Shown one piece after another: positions 23,727-25,931 of a stretch of DNA of 25,931 nt. The position numbers were made by a program, and so were the translations under genes. The stretch covers positions 1 to 25,931 of the IMG/VR virus record IMGVR_UViG_3300017666_000007, one strand, 5' to 3'. This DNA comes from a virus. The notes under the pieces were generated by a model. The model saw only the letters and a list, made by a program, of their open reading frames with translations, was not told where the DNA came from and searched no databases. The first letter of the stretch is position 1; each line of letters begins with the position of its first letter.

Positions 23727-23926
23727 CGAAGTATCTAAAATGGCAGTTTTCTACTAGTTTTGCACAGTGTAGAATGTCGAAAGACGTGAAAAACCCCCAG
23801 TTTTTGATGAGTAACCTCAGTTCCTAAAGCTGAGGTCGCAAGTTCGAACCTTGCCGGGGGTACTAGGTGTTCTGTAAATGTTTTGCCTAGGCGAAACTCT
23901 TTGTCCTTGCTGCTCACTACTGTACC
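23711..23926. other. Right junction region of the prophage (attR)
   Basis: These 216 bases have no supported gene. They hold one of the TTGATACCA repeats and part of the other, a small inverted repeat AAAAAC-CCCCA-GTTTTT (23789-23805), a 7-bp dyad ACCTCAG-N9-CTGAGGT (23814-23836) and the tRNA 3' half. The 7-bp arms around a 9-base centre look like the core site of a tyrosine recombinase, with the central bases in the anticodon loop. Phage genes end on the left, and unrelated genes begin on the right. Confidence 0.5.
23821..23862 (+). tRNA. 3' half of a tRNA-Arg(CCT), attachment-site remnant
   Basis: Reading back from the T-arm (stem GCAAG/CTTGC, loop TTCGAAC, 23838-23854), the preceding AGGTC is a standard variable loop. 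AGCTG (23828-23832) is then the 3' anticodon stem, and TTCCTAA (23821-23827) is a 7-base anticodon loop with T33 and anticodon CCT. The acceptor 3' strand is CGGGGGT, then A; no CCA is encoded. The bases before 23821 do not supply a matching anticodon 5' stem or D-arm, so this is only a half gene. It is what integration into an anticodon loop leaves at the distal junction. Confidence 0.6.
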
Positions 23927-24139
23927 TTGTACCAGTCCGACATCAATCGATTGCTCGCAGCGAGTCTTGGCGCTAATGCCAGCTTTCCCGCAGAACCTGG
24001 ACTAGACTTACAAGCCCAACTGGCTGCTATAGTGAAGGCGTCGTATTCATCCCTGCCGGTTAAACTGGCATATTGGCACCATTTCGCTTCAAGCATCGTT
24101 GAATCGCTGCTTAAACTCGAGCTCGTGCGGTATGAGTAA
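23927..24139 (+). CDS. 70-aa unknown protein, possibly truncated
   Basis: A TTG start at 23927 gives 70 aa; the frame is open back to 23891 without an ATG, so it may be the 3' end of a gene cut by the prophage. The sequence is helical and Leu/Ala-rich (INRLLAASLGANASFP, QAQLAAIVKASYSSL, FASSIVESLLKLE). The last 8 bases (ATGAGTAA) overlap the start of the DUF4062 gene, which argues that it is or was part of that operon. I do not recognise the family. Confidence 0.4.
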   Translation: MYQSDINRLLAASLGANASFPAEPGLDLQAQLAAIVKASYSSLPVKLAYWHHFASSIVESLLKLELVRYE

Positions 24140-24748
24140 GAAACAAAATAAGCCCATCACAATTATGGTCTCGTCGACCGTATACGGTAGCGAAGATGTT
24201 CTCGATCGTGTTTACGACTTGCTCACATCTTTCGGCTATGAAGTGTGGATGTCTCACAAAGGAACTCTGCCAGTGTTCTCTAAACAGTCCGCATTTGAGA
24301 ATTGTCTGGAAGGAGTTCGCCGGGCACTCGTTATGGCACTGGGATTAAAAAACAGGATCCAGATTCGCTATCCATCGTTCACCAAGAGTTGCGACTTGCT
24401 ATTGAACTCAAGAAAGCTAGATGGCTTCTTGCGCATGAGAATATTCTGACGGCACGAACCCTCTTCTCTAAACTAGGGTATGTGGGAGTCGAAGGACGAA
24501 AGTCCCTCACTTTAAAACCCTCCGACGTGCTGGAAGATAAACGGCTTATCGACATGTATGAGGAGGCTACTTTTGACCGATTGCCGCTAGATGAAAGAAA
24601 GGGTAATTGGGTTCAAAAGTTTCATGACTATCAAGACTCAGGTCGCTACATTATCTTTCAATTCCGTCGGTATCAGGAAATAGAAGCTTATATTCGCGAG
24701 GGATTCGATGCGGTACCTCCGTTCTCGGAATTAGGAGGTTCGTCATGA
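24132..24748 (+). pseudogene. DUF4062-domain gene broken by a frameshift
   Basis: The first 65 codons from ATG 24132 give a clear DUF4062 start: ITIMVSSTVYGSEDVLDRV, then FGYEVWMSHKGTLPVFSKQS and FENCLEGVRRA. The family normally continues with a 'DlFlGii...YG.G' strand. Here that strand is missing and the remaining GTRYGTGIKKQDPDSLSIVH continues in another frame, up to the stop at 24748. The break lies at about 24319-24332 and fits a small deletion of a length equal to 1 modulo 3. The C-terminal part (AIELKKARWLLAHENIL, FHDYQDSGRYIIFQFRRYQE) is otherwise intact. DUF4062 is a Rossmann-like domain linked by others to TIR-like conflict proteins. Either the gene is inactive or the assembly lacks bases here. 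Confidence 0.7.
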
Positions 24749-25931
24749 AGGCAAGCGACATTTGCGAACAGTTGAGTTTGGGGGATGCTCTTCAGGTTGA
24801 GTTTAAATCCAAGCTAGTTCCCTTTGATAGTATTGGCCGCGTGATTAGCGGTCTTCTCAATACTTCCGGTGGGTTTGTGATCTGTGGCATTGGTTCCGAG
24901 AGCGAAATCTTGGGAGTCAATGTTAAAATGGAGCAATTGGCTGAGTTCGAGAGTCGTCTTCATGCGAGCATCTCTCCGAAAACAATGATCTCTGTCCAGC
25001 CACAGACCTTGCAGGGGAAACAGCTTGTTGTCATCGAAGTGCCGAAGGGGCATGATGTGCCCTACTCCTTTAAGAACGTGATTTATCTTCGAGACGGAAA
25101 TCAAACCAAGCCAGCCGACGGTGCTACGATTCGGCAATTGGTTTTAAATGCAGAGATCGCTCCAGAGCGATGGGAGCGTCGCCTCTCGTTAGCCAATATT
25201 GAGACAGATGTTGCTTCTGATGCGGTCATGGCTACTGTTCGTGATGCCCAGCGAGTTCAACGAGCCTTCTTCTCCGATCCGACAGATGTGGTTCGCACTT
25301 TGGAGGATCTGTCCGCCGCCAAATACGGGCGACTTACTAATGGTGGTGATGTTCTTTTCGCTCGTAACCCTGCCGAGCGTCTGCCTCAAATTCGAATTCG
25401 AGCGATTCGCTACAACTCTGACAAAGCAGGTGACAAGTTTAGCGACATGAAGTCCTTTGAAGGGCCGCTAAGCAGTATCTTCGAGGAGGCGTATAGCTTT
25501 ATTGTTCGTAACATTCCCAGTATCTCTAGGTTTCTAAGGGGGGATCCGAAACGACATGACTCGCCACTTTATCCTGAGGAAGCTGTTCGGGAAGCACTAA
25601 TCAATGCGTTAGCTCATCGCGACTACAGTGCATCATCGGGTGGGGTAAGCATTCACGTGTTCCCTCGTCGATTGGAGATTTGGAACTCAGGCCCATTACC
25701 CGAGGGAGTCACCGAGGCCAATCTCCTCAAAGGGCATATCTCGGTACTTCGCAATCCAGACATCGCACATGTTCTCTATCTACAAGGTCTCATGGAAAAG
25801 GCAGGGCGGGGCAGCGTTCTAATGGTAAAGCAATGCCAGGATGCTGGGCTACCAGCGCCGGCGTGGAAATCTGATCCCAAGCTCGGCGTTACCGTTGTTT
25901 TCCAGGCCCCCGAAGTCACCCCCGAAGTCAC
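24745..25931 (+). CDS. AlbA_2/Schlafen-type ATP-binding protein (RecG-like, 3' end outside window)
   Basis: ATG 24745 overlaps the DUF4062 stop (ATGA). The frame is open to the end of the window, 395 codons. The N-terminal 120 residues match AlbA_2 (Schlafen/SLFN-like): LQVEFKSKLVPFD with E19, K21, then LLNTSGGFVICGIG and VPYSFKNVIYLRDG. Residues ~270-385 match the RecG-associated HATPase domain: EEAVREALINALAHRDYS (N box), LEIWNSGPLPEGV (G1 box) and LMEKAGRGSVLMV (G2 box). The frame then enters a PEVTPEVT repeat, encoded by 12-base units from 25909, the usual linker before a C-terminal winged helix. Such proteins are probably DNA-binding ATP-dependent regulators; several occur in defence islands. 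It is chromosomal or island DNA, not phage late region. Confidence 0.8.
   Translation, partial: MKASDICEQLSLGDALQVEFKSKLVPFDSIGRVISGLLNTSGGFVICGIGSESEILGVNVKMEQLAEFESRLHASISPKTMISVQPQTLQGKQLVVIEVPKGHDVPYSFKNVIYLRDGNQTKPADGATIRQLVLNAEIAPERWERRLSLANIETDVASDAVMATVRDAQRVQRAFFSDPTDVVRTLEDLSAAKYGRLTNGGDVLFARNPAERLPQIRIRAIRYNSDKAGDKFSDMKSFEGPLSSIFEEAYSFIVRNIPSISRFLRGDPKRHDSPLYPEEAVREALINALAHRDYSASSGGVSIHVFPRRLEIWNSGPLPEGVTEANLLKGHISVLRNPDIAHVLYLQGLMEKAGRGSVLMVKQCQDAGLPAPAWKSDPKLGVTVVFQAPEVTPEV

Noticed and set aside
23793-23861. Complete tRNA with acceptor ACCCCCA/CGGGGGT
   Set aside because: Six of seven acceptor pairs form, but the 5' part lacks a D-arm with GG, and the anticodon 5' stem does not pair with AGCTG unless a 9-base loop is allowed. 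The total is only 69 bases. A 3' half next to unrelated DNA explains it better.
23735-23917. Minus-strand frame of 60 aa containing PPARFELATSALG
   Set aside because: This type of peptide is the well-known false translation of the strand opposite a tRNA 3' half.
1-25931. CRISPR array, insertion sequence or transposase
   Set aside because: No regularly spaced repeats and no transposase-like frame were seen on either strand. Mu-like head genes alone do not make this a transposing phage, and the tRNA half points to site-specific integration.

Overview
The window is most of the late region of an integrated tailed phage (prophage), followed on the right by a few kilobases of chromosome or neighbouring island. 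The host is probably a planctomycete (Pirellula/Rhodopirellula-like). That rests on moderate G+C with many GATCG words, virion proteins with Cys-rich N-termini of a kind I associate with this phylum, a tRNA remnant with no encoded CCA, and the general style of the proteins. It is an inference from recall, not a database result. The head genes resemble the Mu/D3112 type (Mu gpI-like protease, DUF1320/gp36, gpG/tail-completion type, MuF, DUF935-like portal). The tail has a tube protein, a chaperone and a short tape measure but no sheath, so a non-contractile siphovirus-like particle is most likely.

Layout. 3-820: C-terminal part of the large terminase (cut by the window edge) and a small HTH protein. 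880-2335: an accessory cassette with its own sigma70-like promoter and operator-like dyad, encoding an endonuclease/exonuclease/phosphatase (EEP) fold enzyme and an overlapping unknown 177-aa protein. 4368-2380 (minus strand): a tightly coupled four-gene operon (121-aa phage/plasmid protein, DUF4942 protein, HAD 5'-nucleotidase, HTH protein). 4369-4665: a divergent control region with several dyads. 4666-7954: protease/scaffold (with a nested in-frame scaffold start), decoration-like protein, major capsid protein, then a strong intrinsic terminator. 8071-11302: head-tail connector and tail completion proteins, zinc-ribbon protein, tail tube, tail chaperone candidate. 11313-14838: tape measure, large tail protein, small unknown. 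14897-19960: a 1212-aa portal fused to ParB-like and zeta-toxin-like domains, a 142-aa partner, and the MuF head protein. 19960-23710: tail-hub-like protein, Cys-rich tail protein, and a GT-A-type glycosyltransferase with a Cys-rich N-terminus.

Right boundary. At about 23821-23862 lies the 3' half of a tRNA-Arg(CCT), beginning in the anticodon loop, with no matching 5' half. This is the expected remnant of an anticodon-loop attachment site (attR). Beyond it are a 70-aa ORF, a frameshifted DUF4062 gene and a Schlafen/AlbA_2-type ATPase gene running off the window, arranged as a small operon that looks like a decayed defence locus.

The most unusual item is the portal protein. The channel subunit of the capsid carries a ParB/Srx-type nuclease-like domain and a complete Walker-A zeta-type kinase domain in one reading frame, which suggests that effector domains are built into the virion. 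The portal and MuF genes also sit after the tail genes rather than next to the terminase, which is atypical.
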